DNA from: JANMEX01 sp041751995
GTDB lineage: Bacteria; Pseudomonadota; Alphaproteobacteria; Rhizobiales; Rhizobiaceae
NCBI GenBank assembly: GCA_041751995.1
Contig: JBGSHY010000014.1
Coordinates: 1-34,098, forward strand
DNA length: 34,098 bases
Reading direction: 5' to 3'
Numbering within the stretch: position 1 is the first letter of the stretch; each line of letters begins with the position of its first letter. Of this stretch, positions 15,943 through 23,851 are shown in pieces. A program made the translations under genes and the position numbers. The notes beneath the pieces are model-generated. The model saw nothing but the letters and a program-made list of their open reading frames with translations. It searched no databases and was not told where the DNA came from.

Positions 15943-16734
15943 ATGAACATTTCGGGAAGCAAAGTGCAAAACGATGCGATTGATTCAATCGCAGCGGAAG
16001 GTGCCACCATTGGTGGCGCGAGCAGCCAAAGGCTTGTCGTTCTGTCGCATCATAAATGTGGAACGGTCTGGATGCGCACCATACTGAGTGACATTGCCGC
16101 TTTGAACGGGCGTACTTTTCATACCTCGCCTTACAGCGACCCTGAAGAGTATCTGAAAGGCGAAATTAGTATTCTGACAAATGCGCGCCATGATTATCTC
16201 CCCAATGATACGTCGTTCAGAGCAATTCATGTGCTCAGAAACCCGCTTTCGGTGATTTTATCGGCATACTATTCGCATTTAGCCACCCATCCCGTTGACG
16301 GATGGCCAGAACTGGAAGTTCAGCGCAAACTATTGTCCGAAAGTTCCTATGCCGAAGGCATCTGGTTGACGGTGAAGTATATGGAGCCTGCAGCCGACGG
16401 CGTCGTTGGGCCGTTGCGCGCGTTGGCCGATTGGAACTTCGATGACCAACGCATTGAGAACATTCGGTTTGAAGACTTGAACCAGGATCCGTCGAAGGGC
16501 TTCAAAGGAATTTTTGAAAATGTCGGGTTCAAAAATCTTCAATACCCCGATTTTTACCAGTATAGCTTCAAAGCTCTGACAAACGGTCGCGAAGTTGGCC
16601 AAGTCGATAACAATTCGCACTACCGTTCAGGTCGGGCCGATGCGTGGAGGGAAGAACTCCCGGCTGATGTCATCGCATATGTGCGGGAAAACTATCGCAC
16701 AATTCTGGGACGGTTCTATCCTGAATCCCTTTAG
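15943..16734 (+). CDS. Sulfotransferase-like protein
   Basis: A 263-aa protein that resembles P-loop sulfotransferases using PAPS. The 5'-phosphosulfate loop would be SHHKCGTVWM (residues 35-44, compare K-x-G-T-T/V-W in the family). The 3'-phosphate site would be RNPLSVILSAYYSH (about 98-111), and near the C-terminus HYRSGRADAWREELPADV fits the last conserved block (R-x-G-x-x-x-x-W). There is no signal peptide. The acceptor could be a lipid, a sugar or a small metabolite. The gene stands alone between divergent and convergent neighbours of unrelated function, and its base composition looks lower in GC than theirs, so lateral acquisition is possible. Confidence in the family is moderate to good; the substrate is unknown. 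Confidence 0.75.
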   Translation: MNISGSKVQNDAIDSIAAEGATIGGASSQRLVVLSHHKCGTVWMRTILSDIAALNGRTFHTSPYSDPEEYLKGEISILTNARHDYLPNDTSFRAIHVLRNPLSVILSAYYSHLATHPVDGWPELEVQRKLLSESSYAEGIWLTVKYMEPAADGVVGPLRALADWNFDDQRIENIRFEDLNQDPSKGFKGIFENVGFKNLQYPDFYQYSFKALTNGREVGQVDNNSHYRSGRADAWREELPADVIAYVRENYRTILGRFYPESL

Positions 16735-16780
16735 GCTTTGCATCCAAGGGCCATCAATTTGCATTCGTATTGAAGAAACC

Positions 16781-16816
16781 GGAAGCCCGGACAATGGGCG
16801 GAATGTCCGGGCTTCC
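16781..16816. terminator. 13-bp perfect hairpin downstream of the sulfotransferase gene
   Basis: GGAAGCCCGGACA (16781-16793) pairs perfectly with TGTCCGGGCTTCC (16804-16816) across a 10-nt loop. On the plus strand it is followed by AAAATTTG, not a T-run. On the minus strand it is followed by GGTTTCTTC. It may stop transcription from both sides, but it is an atypical terminator. Confidence 0.45.
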
Positions 16817-17002
16817 AAAATTTGCCTGGCCAGGCTCAACACAGGCGCCGGGAAAAAGCAGGGGAAACCCGCCAGCCTGTGAACTGAAGGCGCATTGGTT
16901 GCGCCGTGATTCGATTTATATACCATAAGGTGTATTTGTAAACAGGGATACGCTAAATATAACACCTTAGGTTGCAGTCTTAGGCATTTTCTAGCCTCCG
17001 GA

Positions 17003-17030
17003 ACAGACAAAGCCGGGCTCTCGCCCGGCT
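17003..17030 (-). terminator. fhs intrinsic terminator
   Basis: Stem AGCCGGGC (17011-17018) with GCCCGGCT (17023-17030) around a 4-nt loop, 8 bp perfect. On the minus strand it is followed by TTGTCTGTT. It lies 25 bp after the fhs stop. Confidence 0.75.
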
Positions 17031-17055
17031 TATGCTCGTTATACTTCAGAGTCGC

Positions 17056-18735
17056 TTAGAAAAGGCCCTCAATCTGCCCCAGATCATTGAGGAAAATCTT
17101 CTCTGAACTCGGAACCTTCGGCAGTCCCGGCATGGTCATGATCTCGCCGCAGACGACCACCACGAAACCTGCGCCGGCAGAAAGGCGCACTTCGCGCACC
17201 GGCACAACATGGCCTTCCGGCGCGCCGCGCAGATTCGGGTCGGTTGAGAAGGAATACTGCGTCTTGGCCATGCAGACCGGCAGATTTCCGTAGCCCTGCT
17301 CTTCCCAGGTCTTCAGCTGGTCACGCACCGACTTGTCGGCGATGGCTTCCGAGCCGCGGTAGATGCGCTTGACGATGGTGTTGATCTTTTCAAACAGCGG
17401 CATTTCATCCGGATAAAGCGGCGAAAATTGCGACTGTCCGCTTTCGGCCAGTTCGACCACCTTGCGCGACAGCTCTTCAATGCCTTTGGATCCCTGCGCC
17501 CAATGCTTGCAGAGGATTGCTTCCGCGCCCATCGAAGCGACGAATTCCTTCATCGCTGCGATTTCGGCTTCCGTGTCGGAAACGAAGTGGTTCATCGCCA
17601 CCACGACCGGTACGCCGAACTGTTTGACGTTTTCGATATGGCGGCCAAGGTTGGCGCAGCCCTTCTTCACCGCGGCCACGTTTTCCGTGCCGAGATCGTC
17701 CTTCTTGACGCCGCCGTTCATCTTCATGGCGCGCACCGTGGCGACGATGACTGCAGCGGCCGGCTTGAGGCCTGCCTTGCGGCACTTGATGTCGAAGAAT
17801 TTTTCAGCGCCAAGGTCGGCACCAAAACCGGCTTCAGTGACGACATATTCGGCCAGCTTCAGCGCCGTCGTCGTCGCGACAACCGAGTTGCAGCCATGGG
17901 CGATGTTGGCGAACGGGCCGCCATGAACGAACGCCGGATTGTTCTCCAGCGACTGCACGAGGTTCGGCTGCATCGCATCCTTGAGAAGAACCGTCATCGC
18001 GCCGTCCGCCTTGATGTCGCGGGCATAGACCGGCGATTTGTCACGGCGGTAGGCGATGATGATGTCGCCGAGGCGCTTTTCCAGATCCTTGAGGTCATTG
18101 GACAGGCAAAGGATCGCCATGACTTCGGACGCGACCGTGATGTCGAACCCGGCCTCGCGCGGATAGCCGTTGGCGACGCCGCCGAGCGAGCAGACGATTT
18201 CACGCAGTGCGCGGTCGTTCATGTCCATGACGCGCCGCCACGCGATGCGCCGGATGTCGATGCCCTGTTCGTTGCCCCAGTAAATGTGGTTGTCGATCAA
18301 AGCCGAAAGCAAGTTATGCGCTGTGGTGATGGCGTGGAAATCGCCGGTGAAATGAAGGTTCATGTCCTCCATCGGCACCACCTGGCTCATGCCGCCGCCA
18401 GCCGCACCGCCCTTGACGCCGAAATTGGGTCCGAGTGACGCTTCACGGATGCAGACGATTGCCTTCTTGCCGATTGCGTTGAGGCCGTCACCGAGGCCGA
18501 CCGTCGTCGTCGTCTTGCCTTCACCCGCCGGGGTCGGGTTGATGGCGGTCACGAGGATCAGCTTGCCGTCCTTTTTGCCGCGCTGCGCCTTGATGAACTC
18601 GGCGGAAATCTTCGCCTTGTCATGGCCATAGGGCAGTAGATCATCTTCAGGAATGCCAAGCTTTGCGCCGATCTTCATGATCGGCATTTTTTTGGCGGCG
18701 CGCGCGATTTCGATGTCGGACTTGAATTCGGCCAT
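17056..18735 (-). CDS. fhs: Formate-tetrahydrofolate ligase
   Basis: A 559-aa enzyme that joins formate to tetrahydrofolate with ATP, giving 10-formyl-THF for one-carbon metabolism in the cytoplasm. The P-loop-like PTPAGEGKTTT is at residues 67-77, and the family motifs KGGAAGGG and HGGPFANIAHGCNS follow. Length and N-terminus (MAEFKSDIEIAR) fit the family. The ATG at 18735 is preceded by GGAG; the 38 extra codons upstream are not family-like. It stands alone with its own terminator. A perfect dyad TTGCGACA-N8-TGTCGCAA lies about 100-120 bp upstream of the start and could be an operator. Confidence 0.96.
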   Translation of the reverse strand: MAEFKSDIEIARAAKKMPIMKIGAKLGIPEDDLLPYGHDKAKISAEFIKAQRGKKDGKLILVTAINPTPAGEGKTTTTVGLGDGLNAIGKKAIVCIREASLGPNFGVKGGAAGGGMSQVVPMEDMNLHFTGDFHAITTAHNLLSALIDNHIYWGNEQGIDIRRIAWRRVMDMNDRALREIVCSLGGVANGYPREAGFDITVASEVMAILCLSNDLKDLEKRLGDIIIAYRRDKSPVYARDIKADGAMTVLLKDAMQPNLVQSLENNPAFVHGGPFANIAHGCNSVVATTTALKLAEYVVTEAGFGADLGAEKFFDIKCRKAGLKPAAAVIVATVRAMKMNGGVKKDDLGTENVAAVKKGCANLGRHIENVKQFGVPVVVAMNHFVSDTEAEIAAMKEFVASMGAEAILCKHWAQGSKGIEELSRKVVELAESGQSQFSPLYPDEMPLFEKINTIVKRIYRGSEAIADKSVRDQLKTWEEQGYGNLPVCMAKTQYSFSTDPNLRGAPEGHVVPVREVRLSAGAGFVVVVCGEIMTMPGLPKVPSSEKIFLNDLGQIEGLF

Positions 18736-18832
18736 TGTCGAAGAACTCCAGGGGAAAGGCAGATGATGTTGCTTTGAAGATGCGACGCGGTGACACAAAT
18801 CACAGTCCAAAAATAGCCGTCGCATGCGCCAA

Positions 18833-18856
18833 TTGCGACAGCACCGCATGTCGCAA
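18833..18856. promoter_or_regulatory. Dyad TTGCGACA-N8-TGTCGCAA upstream of fhs
   Basis: An 8-bp perfect inverted repeat (18833-18840 and 18849-18856) with an 8-bp centre. Two further GCGAC-type half sites lie nearer to fhs, at about 18781 and about 18820. The spacing of the two half-sites (16 bp from start to start) suits a dimeric regulator. The regulator is not known. Confidence 0.5.
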
Positions 18857-18968
18857 CGGGCAATCTGTCAGGCGTGAGGGGAAAGCAGATTTCAATGAAT
18901 GCAGAATTGATGAGTAACTGCAGATCAACTCAACGCGTTTGTCCGCCATGTCAGGCAGGCTGTCATAT

Positions 18969-20072
18969 CTATGGAACAGCTGAAATCAGCAGGAAAACCA
19001 GGAAAATCACCAAATGCACAGCGCCTTGCAGCACCGTTGTCCGCCCGGTCCCAAGCGTGATTGTCCCCATGAAAAGCGTCAGCACCAGCAGCACTGTATT
19101 TGCCGGATTGATGCCAAGGGCCAAGGGTTCATCAGAAGACAGCGAAACGACAGCAACGGCGGGTATTGTGAGCCCGATGCTTGCGATGGCTGAGCCAACC
19201 GCAAGATTGATGCTGTTTTGCAGCCGGTTCATCATCGCGGCCCGCACTGATGCAATGCCTTCCGGCAACAGGACGATTGCAGCAATGACCACGCCGACAA
19301 AAGCGCGCGGCAGGCCAAAGGAAGCAACCGTTTGATCAATCGGTTTTGACAGCGCCTTGGATAGCAGCACCACCGCCGTCAACGATACCAAAAGCAGCGC
19401 GAGACTGATGTAGGAGGTTCTGTCGGAAGGCTTGTCTTCAGCATCGGAGGCCACGACATCATCTGAACTGCGCGCAATGAAGTAATCGCGGTCACCAACC
19501 GTCTGTACAAAAACAAAGGTCGCGTAGAGCACCAGCGAGACAACACCGATGGCGATCATCTGTATCTGTGAATAAAACGGGCCCGGCTCAGCCGAAGCAT
19601 AATTCGGCAACACCAATGCAATGACTGCCAATGTCCCGAGTACCGCCAGTGCTGACGAAGCGCCCTTGATCTCGAACTCCTGTTCGTGATGGCGGCTCGC
19701 TCCCAACACCATGCACAGGCCGATAACGCCGTTCATGACAATCATGACTGCTGAAAAAACAGTATCCCGCGCAACCGTCATGCCGCCCGGCACGTCTGAC
19801 GCCATGATCGACACGATCAATCCGATCTCGATGATGGTGACCGCAATGGCCAGCAGGATCGAGCCGAACGGTTCACCGAGCCGCACGGCCAATAGTTCCG
19901 CGTGATGAACGGACGCAAACACCGATGCGCCAAGCAACGCGGCGGCCAGCAGCAAGACGGCAACATGATCGTCCGGGATCAAGCCGGAGAACTTTAACCC
20001 AAGAACAATCGAGGCAAGCGCCGGCGCGGCCCAGGACCAGACCGGAATGGTGTCATGATTGGAATGCGACAT
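18969..20072 (-). CDS. chaA: Ca2+/H+ antiporter, ChaA/CaCA family
   Basis: A 367-aa inner-membrane protein with about eleven hydrophobic helices in two halves. The first half carries the alpha-repeat GEPFGSILLAIAVTIIEIGLIVS, and the second half carries LLPEGIASVRAAMMNRLQNSINLAVGSAIASIGLT; both acidic residues (IIE and LPE) are the cation site of the cation/proton exchangers. A charged loop in the middle (about residues 205-222) separates the halves. By family it exports Ca2+, or Na+ or K+, in exchange for protons. GGCGGGG precedes the ATG. It is followed after 233 bp by fhs on the same strand, with a promoter and dyad between them, so the two are probably separate units. Confidence 0.88.
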   Translation of the reverse strand: MSHSNHDTIPVWSWAAPALASIVLGLKFSGLIPDDHVAVLLLAAALLGASVFASVHHAELLAVRLGEPFGSILLAIAVTIIEIGLIVSIMASDVPGGMTVARDTVFSAVMIVMNGVIGLCMVLGASRHHEQEFEIKGASSALAVLGTLAVIALVLPNYASAEPGPFYSQIQMIAIGVVSLVLYATFVFVQTVGDRDYFIARSSDDVVASDAEDKPSDRTSYISLALLLVSLTAVVLLSKALSKPIDQTVASFGLPRAFVGVVIAAIVLLPEGIASVRAAMMNRLQNSINLAVGSAIASIGLTIPAVAVVSLSSDEPLALGINPANTVLLVLTLFMGTITLGTGRTTVLQGAVHLVIFLVFLLISAVP

Positions 20073-20142
20073 CGGACCCCGCCTGATTCATCATCAAGCC
20101 ATTTGAGGCCTTCAGCAGGCCAATTCAATAGGCGGGGCGGTT

Positions 20143-20186
20143 CCGGACGAAATCAACGGAACGTTTATCGTGTCGATTTCGTCCGG
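20143..20186. repeat. 12-bp inverted repeat between putA and the antiporter gene
   Basis: CCGGACGAAATC (20143-20154) and GATTTCGTCCGG (20175-20186) are perfect complements with a 20-nt loop, beginning 8 bp after the putA stop. There is no T-run on the minus strand after the stem, so it may protect the putA mRNA end or terminate weakly. Confidence 0.5.
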
Positions 20187-20193
20187 GAAAGGC

Positions 20194-23100
20194 TTATTCC
20201 CCCATCGCGATCAGGCTCGCATTGCCGCCTGCCGCTGCCGTGTTCACCGAGATCACCTGCTCCAGCGCAAAGCGCAGCAGATAGTGCGGCCCGCCAGCCT
20301 TGAAGCCTGTGCCTGAAAGGCCCGAGCCGCCAAATGGCTGGGTGCCGACAACCGCGCCGATCATGTTGCGGTTGACATAGATGTTGCCGGTGTCGAGCCG
20401 TTCAGTGACTTTGCGGACGGTTTCTTCGATGCGCGTATGGATGCCGAGCGTCAGGCCGAAGCCGGTCGATTCAATCTGGTCCAGCACCTTGTCGAGTTGC
20501 CCGGCCTTGTACCGAACCACATGCAACACCGGTCCGAAGATTTCGCGCGTCAGCGCCTCGGCCTTGTTGAGTTCGACAATGTGCGGGCCGAAGAACAGAC
20601 CTCCGTCCGGCGCCTTGGCGGCATAGCGAACCTTTTGCGTCTTGCGCATGTCTTCGATGTGGGCAGTCAGCATCTTGTGCTGGTCGGCATCAATCACCGG
20701 ACCATTATCCGTGTTGAGCTGCAGCGGATCACCCATCTTCAATTCCCGCGCGGCGCCTTCGATCATTTCGAGCATCCGGTCGGCAACATCTTCCTGAACG
20801 AAAAGCAGCCGCAGCGCCGAACAACGCTGGCCGGCAGAACGGAAAGCAGATGAAACGACATCATCGGCCACTTGTTCGGGCAGCGCAGTGGCATCGACGA
20901 TCATGGCGTTCATACCGCCGGTTTCGGCAATCAGTGGCACGATGGGGCCATTCTTGGCCGCGAGTGTCCGGTTGATCGCCCAAGCCGTTTCGGTCGAACC
21001 CGTAAAGCAGACGCCGTCGATCTTCGGATGGCTGGTCAGCGCCGCGCCGATGCAGCCATCGCCCGGCACGAACAGAAGCGCATCTTTCGGCACGCCGGCT
21101 TCATGCAGGATTTTCACCATTTCATAGGCCACCAGCGGAGTCTGCTCGGCAGGCTTGGCAATAACGGCATTGCCGGCGGCAAGCGCCGCAACCACCTGCC
21201 CGGCGAAAATCGCCAGCGGGAAATTCCACGGGCTGATGCAGACAAACACGCCGCGGCCGCGATGCGTCAGCCGGTTGTCCTCTCCGGTCGGGCCAGGCAG
21301 CACCAAAGGCTCGCCAAACGACAGCACCGATTGGCGCGCATAATAGCGGCAGAAATCCACCGCTTCGCGGATTTCCGAAACGCCATCATCAAGTGTCTTG
21401 CCCGCTTCCCTGGAAAGGATTGCAAGGAACCGGTCACGCTGGCCTTCGAGCGCGTCAGCTGCCTTTTCGAGTATCTTTGCGCGGTCTTCGACATCGGTCT
21501 TCGACCAGACCTTGTAGCCCTTGCGGGCAGCGCCAACGGCTTCCGCCACATTCTGTGTGGTGGCGTTCATGACAGCGCCGACCGGGCGGCCATCGACCGG
21601 CGAACGCACGTCATCACGCATTGCAAAGGATGACGCACCGGGGATCAGCGGCTTGGCTTCAACTTCTGCCTTTTGCGCGCCAAGGCTGGCGACCAGTTTG
21701 GCCAATTCCTTGCGGTCGCCAAAATCCAATCCGCGCGAATTCTTGCGGTCAGGATAGATCGCCAGCGGCAGCGGGATGTTCGAGTTGGCGTAGCCTTTGC
21801 CGTCATTGAGGATGGCTGCCGGACGAATGAGCAGATCGCGCACCGGGATGTTGACGTCGCCGACCACAGATACGAACGATGAATTCGCGCCGTTCTCCAG
21901 CAGGCGCCGCACCAGATAAGCGAGCAGATCACGGTAGCCGCCGACTGGCGCATAGATACGGCAGGCGATCTTGTCGCCGCCTTCGGTGACCGATTTGTAG
22001 AGCGTCTCACCCATGCCATGCAGCCGCTGGTACTCAAACCCGGTCTTGTCCGCGCCGGCCATTTCCATGATGGTTGCGACAGTCAGCGCGTTGTGGGTGG
22101 CAAACTGCGGGAACAGTGTCGGGCGCGCATTCAGCATCTGGCGCGCACAGGCCATGTACGACGCATCCGTCGCCGCCTTGCGGGTGAAAACTGGATAGCC
22201 GTCGAGACCGCGCTCCTGCGCCCGCTTCACTTCGGTGTCCCAATAAGCGCCCTTGACCAGCCGCACCATCATCTTGCGGCCAAGCCGCTTCGACAGCGCT
22301 TCGACATGGGCGATCACCGCCCCTGCGCGCTTCTGGTAGGACTGGATGGCGAGGCCGAACCCGTCCCAGCCGTCGAGCGATTTGTCGGAAAACACGGCAT
22401 CGATCACATCAAGTGACAATTCAAGGCGATCCGCTTCTTCGGCGTCAATGGTGAAGTTGAGATCATAGCTTTTCGCTTTGCGCGCAAGTTCCAGAACCAG
22501 CGGCACCAGTTCAGCCATCACGCGGTCCTTGTGGGTGGCGAGATACCGTGGGTGCAGCGCCGACAGTTTGACTGAAATGCCCATCCTGTCCGGCAGCGGC
22601 TTGTTGCCTGCGGCCTTGCCGATCGCTTCAATCGCCTTGGCGTAAGAGTTGAAATAATGCTTCGCATCTTCCGCCGTGCGGGCCCCTTCGCCCAGCATGT
22701 CGAACGAATGGCGGTAGCCTTTGGATTCGTTTGAGCGCGCCCGGTTCAGCGCATCAGCGATGTTCTCGCCCAGCACGAAATGGTGCCCAAGAAACCGCAT
22801 CGCCTGCTTGGTTGCGGTGCGTACGGTCGGCAGGCCGACGCGCTTCATCAGCGATGCAACCACGCCTTCCGGTGTCTCGCCAGGCTTGATGACTTTCGCC
22901 GACAGGCCGAGCGCCCAGGCGGACCCCGCGACAAACAGCGAGCCGCCTTTGCTCTCGTGCTGCGCCCAGCCGCCCTGATGTAACTTGTCTTCAATCAGCC
23001 GATCCTGCGTTGCAGCGTCCGGCACACGCAAAAGCGCTTCGGCCAAAACCATCAATGCCAAGCCTTCGCGCGTCGACAGGCCATATTCACGCAAGAAATC

Positions 23101-23274
23101 TTCGACGCCGCCGATGCCACCTGATTGCGCACGGATGGCGTTGATGTAGTCTGATGCGCGGCGGTCAATCGCTGCTTCCGTCGCCGGATCGCTCCTGCCC
23201 TGCTCCAAAAGCTTGGCAACCAGTTGGTCATCGGCAGGCATCGGGTCGGCGTAAAATGCTGCAGCGGTCGACAT
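20194..23274 (-). CDS. putA: Bifunctional proline dehydrogenase / P5C dehydrogenase
   Basis: A 1026-aa PutA that oxidises proline to glutamate in two steps. The FAD-dependent proline dehydrogenase barrel fills the N-terminal half, with RLVKGAYWDTEVKRAQ and the C-terminal barrel motifs around YAPVGGYRDLLAYLVRRLLENG. The aldehyde dehydrogenase half has Glu784 (AETGGMN) and nucleophile Cys818 (SAGQRCSALR), 34 residues apart as usual. There is no ribbon-helix-helix DNA-binding domain at the N-terminus, so it does not repress its own gene; regulation should come from the divergent Lrp-type gene. The ATG at 23274 follows GGAGGAG. The enzyme is expected at the inner face of the cytoplasmic membrane. 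Confidence 0.96.
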   Translation of the reverse strand: MSTAAAFYADPMPADDQLVAKLLEQGRSDPATEAAIDRRASDYINAIRAQSGGIGGVEDFLREYGLSTREGLALMVLAEALLRVPDAATQDRLIEDKLHQGGWAQHESKGGSLFVAGSAWALGLSAKVIKPGETPEGVVASLMKRVGLPTVRTATKQAMRFLGHHFVLGENIADALNRARSNESKGYRHSFDMLGEGARTAEDAKHYFNSYAKAIEAIGKAAGNKPLPDRMGISVKLSALHPRYLATHKDRVMAELVPLVLELARKAKSYDLNFTIDAEEADRLELSLDVIDAVFSDKSLDGWDGFGLAIQSYQKRAGAVIAHVEALSKRLGRKMMVRLVKGAYWDTEVKRAQERGLDGYPVFTRKAATDASYMACARQMLNARPTLFPQFATHNALTVATIMEMAGADKTGFEYQRLHGMGETLYKSVTEGGDKIACRIYAPVGGYRDLLAYLVRRLLENGANSSFVSVVGDVNIPVRDLLIRPAAILNDGKGYANSNIPLPLAIYPDRKNSRGLDFGDRKELAKLVASLGAQKAEVEAKPLIPGASSFAMRDDVRSPVDGRPVGAVMNATTQNVAEAVGAARKGYKVWSKTDVEDRAKILEKAADALEGQRDRFLAILSREAGKTLDDGVSEIREAVDFCRYYARQSVLSFGEPLVLPGPTGEDNRLTHRGRGVFVCISPWNFPLAIFAGQVVAALAAGNAVIAKPAEQTPLVAYEMVKILHEAGVPKDALLFVPGDGCIGAALTSHPKIDGVCFTGSTETAWAINRTLAAKNGPIVPLIAETGGMNAMIVDATALPEQVADDVVSSAFRSAGQRCSALRLLFVQEDVADRMLEMIEGAARELKMGDPLQLNTDNGPVIDADQHKMLTAHIEDMRKTQKVRYAAKAPDGGLFFGPHIVELNKAEALTREIFGPVLHVVRYKAGQLDKVLDQIESTGFGLTLGIHTRIEETVRKVTERLDTGNIYVNRNMIGAVVGTQPFGGSGLSGTGFKAGGPHYLLRFALEQVISVNTAAAGGNASLIAMGE

Positions 23275-23285
23275 CGGCAACTCCT

Positions 23286-23366
23286 CCAAATTTATTTTTC
23301 ACTGTATAACTTAATTTTCATGGATTATTTCACCATACTTTGTTACGAAGTCAGTGAATTATTTGG
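23286..23366. promoter_or_regulatory. putA-putR divergent control region
   Basis: An AT-rich 109-bp region between the two starts. It contains imperfect inverted repeats at its ends: CCAAATTTATTTTTCACTG (23286-23304) and CAGTGAATTATTTGG (23352-23366), sharing CCAAAT/ATTTGG and TCACTG/CAGTGA. Lrp-family activators bind such widely spaced AT-rich sites. This is a candidate PutR binding region. Confidence 0.45.
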
Positions 23367-23383
23367 AAAAATGGAGATTTTTG

Positions 23384-23851
23384 GTGGATATAAAGTCTCT
23401 CGACCAGATCGACCGTCGCATTTTGCGCGAGCTTCAGGCCAATGGCCGACTGACCAATACGGAATTGTCCGAGCGCGTCCACCTCTCCGCCACCGCCACC
23501 AACGAACGCGTCAAGCGCCTGACGCGCGACGGCTTCATCATCGGCTATACTGCGCTTCTTTCGCCGGAAAAACTCGGCCGCTCGCTGTTGTTGTTCGTTG
23601 AGGTCAAGCTTGAGCGCACCACGCCGGACATTTTCGATGCCTTCGCCGCTGCCATCCGCCGGACGCCCGATGTTCTGGAATGCCATCTGATCGCCGGCGG
23701 CTTCGACTATCTCGTCAAGGCCCGCGTCGCCGACATGTCGGCCTACCGCCAATTCCTGTCAGACCTGTTGATCGCTGTCCCCGGCATCCGCGAAACGCGC
23801 ACTTACACCGTGATGGAGGAAGTCAAGGACACGACGAACCTGCCGATCTAA
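23384..23851 (+). CDS. putR: Lrp/AsnC-family transcriptional regulator, likely PutR
   Basis: A 155-aa regulator with an N-terminal helix-turn-helix (about residues 17-45, containing LTNTELSERVHLSATATNERVKRL) and a C-terminal RAM ligand-binding domain that ends in EEVKDTTNLPI. It is divergent from putA, the arrangement in which rhizobial and agrobacterial PutR activates putA with proline as ligand. GTG at 23384 is chosen because GGAG lies 7 nt upstream; an in-frame GTG at 23354 is an alternative. Its 3' end overlaps the convergent dehydrogenase by 4 bp. Confidence 0.88.
   Translation: MDIKSLDQIDRRILRELQANGRLTNTELSERVHLSATATNERVKRLTRDGFIIGYTALLSPEKLGRSLLLFVEVKLERTTPDIFDAFAAAIRRTPDVLECHLIAGGFDYLVKARVADMSAYRQFLSDLLIAVPGIRETRTYTVMEEVKDTTNLPI

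Larger units (their letters stand above)
16735..17055. other. Gap between sulfotransferase gene and fhs, with three inverted repeats
   Basis: In 321 bases I see no gene. The gap contains a 13-bp perfect hairpin (16781-16816), an AT-rich 8-bp inverted repeat TAAGGTGT/ACACCTTA (16926-16933 and 16962-16969, 28-nt spacer) and the fhs terminator (17011-17030). The AT-rich repeat lies in a stretch of lower GC and may be an operator or the remnant of a mobile element. Confidence 0.5.

Noticed and set aside
16627..17010. 127-aa minus-strand reading frame in the sulfotransferase-fhs gap
   Set aside because: It contains both hairpin arms and overlaps the end of the sulfotransferase gene. No ribosome site or recognisable domain is present.
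17428..18438. 336-aa plus-strand reading frame
   Set aside because: It is antisense to fhs, which is certain from its motifs, and its translation has no recognisable domain.
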